Shown here one piece after another: positions 52,590 through 60,136 of a stretch of DNA of 64,000 bases (position 1 is the stretch's first letter; every line of letters starts with the position of its first letter). This DNA is from Paludibaculum fermentans_A. GTDB taxonomy: Bacteria; Acidobacteriota; Terriglobia; Bryobacterales; Bryobacteraceae. Under the pieces are notes generated by a model. It was not told the origin of the DNA and searched no databases. It worked only from the letters and a program-made list of their open reading frames with translations. The stretch spans positions 1,798,001 through 1,862,000 of the forward strand of contig NZ_JBPJAQ010000001.1 in assembly GCF_051172195.1 (NCBI RefSeq), in the 5' to 3' direction. The position numbers were made by a program, and so were the translations under genes.

Positions 52590-52606
52590 TGCTGCCTTTC
52601 TCCATA

Positions 52607-53566
52607 TCAATGCACAAACGCTTTCGCGACCACTGTTACAGAGTCGCGTCGAAACAGAGTCAGTTCCATCTGCAGATCCAACGACCCCTCGGCTGAGCGC
52701 CAGAAATCGATGGTGGCAGTCCCGGCGCGCACGGGTTTGAGGGTGACCAGGCCAGGCTCGACCCGGGGGTCGGGCGCGACCACGCAGCCTGAAACTTCGC
52801 CCAGGGAGAGCGCCTGAAGCCTCCGATAGACGCGTGGAAAATCGGCGGGGAATGTGGTGAGCCAGCCTAGGGGGAACTTCGCTGGTGATTGGATGTACCA
52901 CTCGTTCTCGTCGCCTTTTGCCAGCAAGTCCTCCTCGATCAGCCCGATCTTGGCATCTACGCGGCCCACCTTCATTCTCTCGACGCCTGCCGGCCTGTCC
53001 GCGAGAATAGCAGCGAGCGTCTCCATCGGAGGCGAAGAGAACGGACTACACAGATACACCAGGAGGGTCGGAAACCAGGCAAGGGCTAGCGCATGCCGGA
53101 AAGTTCTCCGCCAGACGCGCGGAAGCTGCGGGCGCGGGAGAGGGCCAACCCCCGCCCCATAACGGACCAACAGCCGCGCCTGCCAGCGCAGGAAGCTTCC
53201 CAGCAGCAGTCCGCGGCGGTTCCGCGCCGCTTCGCGAAGCATCGAGACCCATGCCGCGACCGGCACGGCCATCTTGGCGGGATCGCGCTCGTCAAAGGCC
53301 ATCGGAGACATTGGCGGTCGAATCCTCTCCAGACGGCAAACCCCGTAGGCGGAGAGAACGGCAGGGAGTCCGAAGGCCGGAACAAGGAAGGCGTATTCCC
53401 ACCACCCCTGCCACCAGGGAAACCTCGCTGCAAGGTAGTATTCCGTAAGAAACAGCCAGAGCAGCACGACATAACAGCCCAAAGCGCATGCCATGCGAAA
53501 GCCGGCCGTGAGGAAGTACTCGAAGAACAGCAGGAAGCGAGCGAAAAGCTCAACGACACTGTTCAT
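52607..53566 (-). CDS. Integral membrane protein of the nine-gene operon
   Basis: A 319-residue membrane protein. Two N-terminal helices (LLFFEYFLTAGFRMACALGC onward, YAFLVPAFGLPAVLSAYGVC) are followed by a basic cytoplasmic segment, a further hydrophobic helix (ALALAWFPTLLVYLCSPF) and a beta-rich C-terminal domain of about 130 residues. No family recognised. It shares an ATGA overlap with the Lon-like gene upstream. Confidence 0.65.
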   Translation of the reverse strand: MNSVVELFARFLLFFEYFLTAGFRMACALGCYVVLLWLFLTEYYLAARFPWWQGWWEYAFLVPAFGLPAVLSAYGVCRLERIRPPMSPMAFDERDPAKMAVPVAAWVSMLREAARNRRGLLLGSFLRWQARLLVRYGAGVGPLPRPQLPRVWRRTFRHALALAWFPTLLVYLCSPFSSPPMETLAAILADRPAGVERMKVGRVDAKIGLIEEDLLAKGDENEWYIQSPAKFPLGWLTTFPADFPRVYRRLQALSLGEVSGCVVAPDPRVEPGLVTLKPVRAGTATIDFWRSAEGSLDLQMELTLFRRDSVTVVAKAFVH

Positions 53567-54249
53567 AACAGCACCTGTCCGGACTGCAGCCGAAACAGCT
53601 GGCGGTAGCAGTCGTCCGCATTCGAGGCGCGGAGCACCGGAACAGGACCGTCCGGCACTCCGGCGTCGAACAAGAACAAACCAGGTATTTTGGGAGCAGG
53701 GGCCAGGGGGACATCCCCTTGTTCTTGAGCGATTGCTGCCACGCGAACGCGTGACTCGGGACGCTCATCCGCTTGAGCCTTCAGTTTGAGAATCAGCGCC
53801 CGCGGATCCACGGGCAGGAACTTCCCGCACTCATCAATGGCCGCTGACGCCGCCACCCACTCCAGCCGAACCGCGGTAATGGCCTCTTCGATCTCGCCAA
53901 AGTGCGCCAGGGCCCGCCGGTTGAAGTCGCCGAAGCCGACTTTCAAGAGCGCCAACAGGAAAGCGGCACCGGCTGATCCTCCCTCAAGACCCGGGAAATT
54001 GAGGCCGTGGCAGGGGCATAGACACCACTTGATCGAGAGACCGGCGCTCAACGCGAAGTGGGTCATGGCGACGCGATGTGCAAGCTTCGCTGTCGAGAGG
54101 AATCCGGGTTCGCCTTGCATGACCACACCATTCATACACGGCCCCCGATGTAGACCTGGTTCGAGGGCGGCGTCGAGTTCCAGCGACAGGCGCCCGGTCC
54201 GGCCGGCGACGCCGAACTCCAGGGGAACCAAGGTCGTCACCTTAGACAT
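53563..54249 (-). CDS. Lon/S16-protease-like domain protein
   Basis: A 228-residue protein. PGLEGGSAGAAFLLALLKVG (86-105) matches the Lon catalytic motif (GPSAG followed by a helix), and HFGEIEEAITAVRLEWVAAS parallels the Lon GEI-x-G-x-VLPIGG strand. In Lon the catalytic lysine lies 43 residues after the serine; here that position (135) is not lysine, the nearest being K143. It may therefore be a degenerate or altered Lon-like domain. No ATPase domain is attached. Coupled at both ends (8-bp and 4-bp overlaps). Confidence 0.6.
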   Translation of the reverse strand: MSKVTTLVPLEFGVAGRTGRLSLELDAALEPGLHRGPCMNGVVMQGEPGFLSTAKLAHRVAMTHFALSAGLSIKWCLCPCHGLNFPGLEGGSAGAAFLLALLKVGFGDFNRRALAHFGEIEEAITAVRLEWVAASAAIDECGKFLPVDPRALILKLKAQADERPESRVRVAAIAQEQGDVPLAPAPKIPGLFLFDAGVPDGPVPVLRASNADDCYRQLFRLQSGQVLL

Positions 54250-55009
54250 TTCCCTCTCCTTCCTGCGGCGGAACCGGCAGGACTTGAAACTCGAAGGTCA
54301 GTTTCTTTTCTGGAACTCCTGGAGGGGCTGCTCCGCCCGGGCTCAGACTCGTCTGGTTCTCACTCCAGAACGCCGCCAACTGGCCCTTGTTCGCTTCATC
54401 GGACCGCAGTTCCTTCCTGCCCTTCAATTCTTTTCCCTCGTCCGTCGAGAACTTGAAGGTGACAACGGCCCCCAAGAGGTCGGCGTGCTTGGAAGAGGCT
54501 ATGAACACAACGCTCAGATCGCCTCCCTTTGCGCAACGGACCGTGGCACGGACCCGGCCGTCGGCGGCCTGGAAGCCCTTTTCAATCTCATTGAAGAGTC
54601 TTCCGACGTCCGTTTTGGCCGCAGCCGGGAGTACGATGAGTTCGTCTTCCTGTTCACGACCTTCCTTCGTGAACGGTATCTCGGCAATTCCGACGCCGTG
54701 CAACACCACCTCGTGAGGCAGGAGCCTCACAAGGGCTCCGCGACCCAACCGGTCGAGAGGCAGCGGGTATTGCGCACCCGCGGAATCCTTGAGAACCACG
54801 CGATAGGCGCTCCAATCGGCCTCAGTACTTCCGAACGCATGGCACAGGACTTCGATGTGGTATTCCCCGCTCTTGACAGGCTCGACCCGGACAGCAATAC
54901 CTACTCGCTTTCCGAGGGCATATCGCGGTCGGTCTGGTGTTACGGTCAGGCGCTGAAGAAGGTCGTGAGCCTCGTGACGGAGTTCAGTTGCTTCATTCAT
55001 CCTTGTCAT
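54242..55009 (-). CDS. Unknown protein sharing a C-terminal domain with the last operon gene
   Basis: A 255-residue soluble protein. The N-terminal half is a beta-sandwich-like region (RYALGKRVGIAVRVEPVKSG, EYHIEVLCHAFGSTEADWSA). The last 110 residues are clearly related to those of the 301-residue protein at 47081-47986 (GGDLSVVF, SDEANKGQLAAFW, LTFEFQVLP). Sharing one domain at opposite ends of the operon points to two parts of one complex. It overlaps the upstream zinc-ribbon gene by 17 bp. Confidence 0.7.
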   Translation of the reverse strand: MTRMNEATELRHEAHDLLQRLTVTPDRPRYALGKRVGIAVRVEPVKSGEYHIEVLCHAFGSTEADWSAYRVVLKDSAGAQYPLPLDRLGRGALVRLLPHEVVLHGVGIAEIPFTKEGREQEDELIVLPAAAKTDVGRLFNEIEKGFQAADGRVRATVRCAKGGDLSVVFIASSKHADLLGAVVTFKFSTDEGKELKGRKELRSDEANKGQLAAFWSENQTSLSPGGAAPPGVPEKKLTFEFQVLPVPPQEGEGNV

Positions 55010-56651
55010 CCTCCACCTCCGGTACGCTCCAGCCCTGGCTGCGCGCGTACTCGATGAGTTCGGCAGCGCGCACCAGGTCGGACCGTCGAAATGCTTCCAC
55101 GACTTCCTGATAGGTTTCGCGTTCGCGGCGCCGCTCAGCCGATCGTCCGGGCGGATCCGCCGTGTTAATCAAGCACATCCAGCGGTCCAGAAACTCGCTC
55201 ATGAGCCCCCGCACCAAGGGGTCGCCATCCGGAGGCGGGCCTGCCAGAGGCCGGAAAAGCGGAAGCGGCGCCCAGACAGCCGCGGGCGCGCCCTTCGGCT
55301 CTTCCGCTCCACAATCGCAAATCACCTCCTCGACGTGACGGAACCTCCCGCAGCGGCCGCAACGCACGACTCGCACTGGCCCGAAATCGCCGTATGCGCT
55401 GAGCAATAGGAAGTTTTCCCGGAGGTCCTGCTTCTCTTCAACCTGGCCCGTTGTCGGATTGATGGCGGTGGTTACGCGGACCATGAGCACGCGCCGGATG
55501 CGAGGCAGCCCAGCAGAGTCGGGGCCGGGCGAGCCGCCCCAGCCCTCACGCGAGAGATAAGAGTAGTACATCGCGGCGATCAACGCCTTCGGTTTCAGCG
55601 GAAAGTCCCGGCCGTTGATCGCCGAATTCACGAAGTCCTTCAGACCCAGTTTGGGGTCGGGAACCCAAGAAGCCAGGCGATGTCGTTCGGCGCAGGCCCA
55701 CGACCCGCAACCGCACTCCCACTGGGCCAGTGAGACCGGACCCACGGCGGCGCGGACTAACGCCTCACGCCCGGAATTCAGGCGCAAGAAGCGGCTGAGA
55801 TTCGCGTCCACCGGAAACGCCACCTCCACCGTCGCAAAGTCCCCCGCGCGGATGACGATCCGCCCCCCCGGTCCGGCCGCCAGAACGCGCGCTTCGGAGA
55901 CCGCTACGGCATTACCGGACATCACGTCAAAGATGTATCTGGACCCGGCCGGCAACGGAATCAGAGAATAGCCCTGTCCCTGAACCCGCGTGAAGTCGCG
56001 ACGCGGCGCATCTTCGGCGATCGGGGCGCCATTGATGTCGCGGTTGCCCGCGATGGCGAAGAGATTCTCGGCGGACTCGTGCCTGGAGTGCAGCGGTTTG
56101 ATCAGCCGGAATGCTAGCGTGGAGGCAATCACCCAGCGGGATTCCCGCAAGTCGTCCATCGCGGAGATTTCGTTCGGGTCCTGCAGGAGTGGCGTCAAAA
56201 TGGCTCCCAACCGATCGTTTGCCACCATGATCGCCGCTGTGATTTGCCCAACCAGGAGGCGAAAGGCCGATTCCCACAGTCCGTTCACCCCGCAGTCGCC
56301 GGTGTCTCGTAGCGTTCTGCGCCAACCGCAGCCATAAGCGATTGCGCAGTCGACGATGAGGCGTCGTTGCGCGCCATCGTCAGGAATGGCACCGACGAGG
56401 CCTGCCAGGGCAATGCAATGCGGGAGCAATTCTTCGTCCGAGCAGTCCATCGGCGCCGTCAGAATGGAAATCGCCATGAGTAGGGCCACTTCGCCCTTGC
56501 CAAGGCTGGCAAGCGCCGCCGCGTTTCGACTGCGGACTGAGTCGACTCTAGCACTGAATTCCTCCTGTCCCGCCGGACGGAGAACCTCGACATCGACGCC
56601 GCGCATCAGAGGCCTGAGAGCTGTTAGTTCGCGTATGGTTGGCATGAGCAT
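54993..56651 (-). CDS. Unknown protein with zinc-ribbon motif
   Basis: A 552-residue protein of unknown family. The first 250 residues are mostly helical. A beta-rich part follows, with CGCGSWACAERHR near 310, a possible metal site. A zinc ribbon lies near residue 445 (VRCGRCGRFRHVEEVICDCG), and the C-terminus is charged and helical. The start at 56651 (ATG, with a second ATG at 56645) has GGAGAGGAAG upstream; an open frame further upstream only overlaps the barrel gene. Follows the barrel gene by 40 bp. Confidence 0.65.
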   Translation of the reverse strand: MLMPTIRELTALRPLMRGVDVEVLRPAGQEEFSARVDSVRSRNAAALASLGKGEVALLMAISILTAPMDCSDEELLPHCIALAGLVGAIPDDGAQRRLIVDCAIAYGCGWRRTLRDTGDCGVNGLWESAFRLLVGQITAAIMVANDRLGAILTPLLQDPNEISAMDDLRESRWVIASTLAFRLIKPLHSRHESAENLFAIAGNRDINGAPIAEDAPRRDFTRVQGQGYSLIPLPAGSRYIFDVMSGNAVAVSEARVLAAGPGGRIVIRAGDFATVEVAFPVDANLSRFLRLNSGREALVRAAVGPVSLAQWECGCGSWACAERHRLASWVPDPKLGLKDFVNSAINGRDFPLKPKALIAAMYYSYLSREGWGGSPGPDSAGLPRIRRVLMVRVTTAINPTTGQVEEKQDLRENFLLLSAYGDFGPVRVVRCGRCGRFRHVEEVICDCGAEEPKGAPAAVWAPLPLFRPLAGPPPDGDPLVRGLMSEFLDRWMCLINTADPPGRSAERRRERETYQEVVEAFRRSDLVRAAELIEYARSQGWSVPEVEDDKDE

Positions 56652-56691
56652 GTGAATGAGCTTCCTCTCCCGCCCACTACTGGCACGGCGG

Positions 56692-57624
56692 CTACCAATA
56701 CCACAGTCCCGTGCTGAACGTGACGCCGATCCGCACCTCGTAATTCGGTGTGGAAACCGGCGCCCGGTCGCGATAATAGGCGCCAATATGGAGGTACTCG
56801 CCATAGATCGCAAACCGGTTGATCCTGGTGACGTCCTGCAGCCGGCCCCGCAGCGACGGGGCAAACCGCACGCCGCCGCCCACCAGCAGCCGATTCTCCC
56901 AGTAATAGGTCTGATTATCTGTTAGCGAACTTTCCAGGGCCCCATACGGAGTGATCGCCGAGAGCGCCCCCTTCTGGCTGGCGCGTATCCCGGATCTCAA
57001 CGCGTTGGCGAATATCCAGCTTCGATAGGTCGGGGTGAATTCATTCGCCGATTGCCGCCACAGGCCGTGCCAGGTCTCGGCCCACCAGGACGATTCCGTG
57101 TTGTTCACACGCAAGGAGCGCCAATACTCGGCTCCGAAGCGCGTCTCTTTGTGCGGTCGCCACCTGTTCTCCGCGCCCCAATAGTCCAGGCGGTTGTATT
57201 CAGCGAAGACTCGTGTGGGGCCAAAGACCTTAACCCAAGGACTCGAGGAGCCGCGCCGAATGTCAAACGGATAGACTTGCAGACCGACGCCGGGGCCGCC
57301 GAGCCACGCGTTTTCCCACGCTTCGGATTTCGAAGCCATGATTCCGCTCAACCGCAAGTACGGCCCCCACGCAAAGTGCTTCCGGTTCGGGTACAACCAC
57401 CATTCGACTCGCGAATCCCACTGGCCGACAGCCACGTTGTGGTTCTCTTCGAAAAACTGGGTCTTGTGGTATCCGGCGTCGAAGTTGCCGGCAAACGTGA
57501 GGTGCGGATCCCAACCCAAGGGACTGTCCGTCTGCGCGAGACAACAACCGGCAGAGGCAATCAAGATCAACAAACGGCCAGTCAGCAAGACGAGCCGTGA
57601 ATCGGGTATTGTGAGAGCGGACAT
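56692..57624 (-). CDS. Probable outer-membrane beta-barrel, first gene of nine-gene operon
   Basis: A 310-residue exported protein. The ATG at 57624 begins a signal peptide (LVLLTGRLLILIASAGCCLA). The body is a run of amphipathic strands rich in Trp/Tyr (FDAGYHKTQFFEENHNVAVG, YLHIGAYYRDRAPVSTPNYE) and ends in an aromatic residue (FSTGLWYW), as outer-membrane barrels do. There is some resemblance to the C-terminal part of NfrA-type proteins. It opens the operon and would be its outer-membrane component. Confidence 0.65.
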   Translation of the reverse strand: MSALTIPDSRLVLLTGRLLILIASAGCCLAQTDSPLGWDPHLTFAGNFDAGYHKTQFFEENHNVAVGQWDSRVEWWLYPNRKHFAWGPYLRLSGIMASKSEAWENAWLGGPGVGLQVYPFDIRRGSSSPWVKVFGPTRVFAEYNRLDYWGAENRWRPHKETRFGAEYWRSLRVNNTESSWWAETWHGLWRQSANEFTPTYRSWIFANALRSGIRASQKGALSAITPYGALESSLTDNQTYYWENRLLVGGGVRFAPSLRGRLQDVTRINRFAIYGEYLHIGAYYRDRAPVSTPNYEVRIGVTFSTGLWYW

Positions 57625-58652
57625 GTATACTCCAAGAGCGGTCGGCTCTTCTCTGACTCTCTCCTTCATCTATGAGAATCGGTGAACCAATCTTTCAGTA
57701 GGGGGGTGGGGCGCCGTTGGATGAGAGCCATCATTGCGCCTCCAACCTTCACGGCGAGAATCGACTGGTTCTGGGAGCGGTGTCCGTAGACGACCAACGT
57801 TTAAATGGTGTCTACGAAGAGACTTGCGGTCAAGGATCCGTTCAGCGGCAAGGATCCGGGGACACCGGAAATCGGGATCTGAGTGGCGTGCTGCGTTGTC
57901 CAGGACAGCGTCACCGGATCGCCAGGCTTCCTACTGTTGGCCGGAATTGGCGACCGGCTTTCGCTTGCCGCGCCGGACGAACCGCGCAGCAGCCTCCTAG
58001 CGCATTCGCGGCACGATGACCGGCACCGGGCCCGCTTCCAAGCCGGGCGGATTACACGGCCAGTGGACGATCCGCAGCCCCAGTCCGACTGGCGCCGGGT
58101 TAGCGCCGTTGCACATGAACGCCTCGTCATACCCGGCTTCGGCGAAAAGCGCCGGCTTTTAACCCAAGGGGCGGACATATCGGACCGCGCCGCTACCGGC
58201 GCGCTTCAGCCAGGTCGTTTCCAAGAGCCCCACGGTTGCCTACACGTACTCTCGCGACCCGGCCTTCATCGGAAGATTGATGCCGCCTGGTTGCCTTTCG
58301 GGGCTATCGGTGGCGCAACGTCCACGGCTTGTCGATCCACTTGGACGGCGAGCCCCTCCACTGCCAGAGCGCCACCCGCCACCAATACGACTCCTCCCCT
58401 GGACCCAATGCGGGCCGACCTCTCCGCCGAAGAACACAAACTGCGTGCCGCTCACGAGGCTCGCAGCCTTGATGGCCATGGCATAGAAATGGAGCTTGAG
58501 TAACGTCTTCTGTAAGTCGTTGACCTGCAAAAAATTCTCTTTCTCCTTGAGCCCAACAGACATTTCCATTGCGGCATTAAGTTATCGGTGGAGCGGGACC
58601 GAAAAACTTTCGCCGCGCGCAAGAAGCGCGGTCGCCTATAAGGAAGTGGGGG
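57625..58652. other. Gap with decayed coding remnants
   Basis: About 1 kb with no intact gene. It separates the nine-gene operon from the sigma/CHAT unit and probably holds the operon promoter just above 57624. Remnants on the - strand include an Ig-like piece (57801-58010) and, at 58430-58569, a short segment reading LQVNDLQKTLLKLHFYAMA, then VSGTQFVFFGG. Confidence 0.5.
57801..58010 (-). pseudogene. Ig-like domain remnant
   Basis: The - strand reads SPIPANSRKPGDPVTLSWTT, then QHATQIPISGVPGSLPLNGS, the usual pattern of a bacterial Ig-like domain (PG-x-VTLSW-T-NAT). No start or signal peptide is nearby and upstream frames do not continue the domain, so it is probably the end of a decayed secreted protein. 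Confidence 0.5.
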
Positions 58653-59531
58653 CTAGGGGCGCACGACCGTCCACGCGAACGACTCCAGTACGTCGTCGGA
58701 ATTCTCCACACTACGCTTCACGAATGCTAGATAATTTCCAGGGCCGAGTTCTTCCGGACCGGCGGCCCAGACCAGGCAACGGCCCGATGTCGTCGGAAAA
58801 CTATGCAGGCCAGCGCGATGGAGGATGGCGCGGCGCCCTTCCGACTCGAGCCGGAAGACGTCCAGCGCGAGAGAAGCATCTCCGGCCAAGCCAGGCAGGT
58901 CGAATTGGATTCGGATTTCCTTCAGTCCGGTGCTCAAGGCGACGCGGCGGTCCTGATCGCCGGCAAGTGACTTGGTAACGCCGGGGAGCAGGATCAGGCT
59001 CGCAACCGCTTGCGAAGAAACTGCCAATGACGCGGCCGGAACCTGGTTTCGTTGCAGACCCGGCTTGTTGTGGAGGCGGAGAAGGTCGGACCGAAGCCTG
59101 GCGTTCTGAAGGACCAGCGCAGCCACAACCATAATTAGGAACGGTAGGCAGGCGAACACCGGTCCTCTGATCTGAGGGTGAAGAAGGCGCTCCCACCAGG
59201 ACTCCGCGGCGGGGCGCGAAATCCAGGATGAGGCCACCTCTCGTCCCTCCTCACGAAGTTGTTTGGCCACTTCGATCTTCTGTCGCAAGTGAGGATTGGC
59301 CAGGTACTTACGCTCGAAGAGGGACGAGTCGGAGGGGGACAACGTCTGGTTCATGTAGCTGCAGATCAGCTCTTCCTCCAGCTCCGCAACGCGATCAAAG
59401 TAGACGGTTTCGCAGACGTACTGCTCCTCAATCCTCTCCGCCTCGTCTTCGGGCAGGTCCTTCAGAAGATATCGGATGATCCGGCGGTCTTGCTCAGATT
59501 CCCAGCTTGTGCTCACACGGGGCCTCTGCAT
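58653..59531 (-). CDS. Membrane-anchored anti-sigma-like protein
   Basis: A 292-residue protein following the sigma gene by 27 bp. The N-terminal 90 residues are helical and acidic (RIIRYLLKDLPEDEAERIEE, AELEEELICSYMNQTLS), as in sigma-binding domains, but without the HxxxCxxC zinc motif. One transmembrane helix lies near 125-142 (VFACLPFLIMVVAALVL). The C-terminal 130 residues form a periplasmic beta-sandwich (LKEIRIQFDLPGLAGDASLA). The role as anti-sigma is inferred from gene order and layout. Confidence 0.7.
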   Translation of the reverse strand: MQRPRVSTSWESEQDRRIIRYLLKDLPEDEAERIEEQYVCETVYFDRVAELEEELICSYMNQTLSPSDSSLFERKYLANPHLRQKIEVAKQLREEGREVASSWISRPAAESWWERLLHPQIRGPVFACLPFLIMVVAALVLQNARLRSDLLRLHNKPGLQRNQVPAASLAVSSQAVASLILLPGVTKSLAGDQDRRVALSTGLKEIRIQFDLPGLAGDASLALDVFRLESEGRRAILHRAGLHSFPTTSGRCLVWAAGPEELGPGNYLAFVKRSVENSDDVLESFAWTVVRP

Positions 59532-59558
59532 AAGGATGGCGCAGAATGAGCTCAGATT

Positions 59559-60086
59559 TCATGCTCCACCCGGCAAACCGAGGGCCGATCGCAATCCCCG
59601 TCGAAATCGCTGCCTGGCGCGGCAAAGCCTGAGGTTGATGTTCGGCACGGACGTTCGAAAAACCGCGGCCATGGCTGCTGGCGTCATCAGCTCCGCGCTT
59701 AGAATGATTTCTCTGTCGGGCCCGGGGAGTCTCCCCAGCACCTGGCGGACAAGAATCGCGGTTTCGCTACTGGCGAGACCAAAAGACTTATTTGGGCGTT
59801 CTGGAATGTCCGAATCGATCGGATCCGTCTGTTTCGGGCGGCTTGGTCGTTGCTCGCGCAGAACGTTGCGGGCAAAACCGTAGCAGAGCTTCGCCAATCC
59901 GTCCTTGCCTTCGATCCGGTTGCCATCCTGGAGCCAGACGATCACGCGGCTCAGCGTGTCCTGCGCGAGATCCTCCGGATCGGCGGTGCCGTGGTGTGCA
60001 AAGTAGAAGCCCAATCTTGACCGAATCTGCTCCCATTCCTGATCGGGAATATTATTCAGTTTGTATGGTTGGGCGGTATCTCCCAT
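59559..60086 (-). CDS. ECF-type RNA polymerase sigma factor
   Basis: A 175-residue sigma factor when started at the ATG at 60086 (MGDTAQPYKL). Region 2 is visible in TADPEDLAQDTLSRVIVWLQ and LAKLCYGFARNVLREQ; region 4 in LGRLPGPDREIILSAELMTP and AAMAAVFRTSVPNINLRLCR. Frames extending further upstream only overlap the CHAT gene. It lies 50 bp after the CHAT gene and before the anti-sigma-like gene, forming one unit. Its regulon may include the neighbouring operons. Confidence 0.85.
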   Translation of the reverse strand: MGDTAQPYKLNNIPDQEWEQIRSRLGFYFAHHGTADPEDLAQDTLSRVIVWLQDGNRIEGKDGLAKLCYGFARNVLREQRPSRPKQTDPIDSDIPERPNKSFGLASSETAILVRQVLGRLPGPDREIILSAELMTPAAMAAVFRTSVPNINLRLCRARQRFRRGLRSALGLPGGA

Positions 60087-60136
60087 GCCGGTACCCAGTA
60101 TGTCATCATGCACCGGTATATAGAAGGGAATTTCGG

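Noticed and set aside
53786..55057. A 423-codon open frame on the + strand
   Set aside because: It lies antisense to three coupled genes with good domains and ribosome sites; long antisense frames are common in GC-rich DNA and its product is Arg/Ser-rich without a domain.
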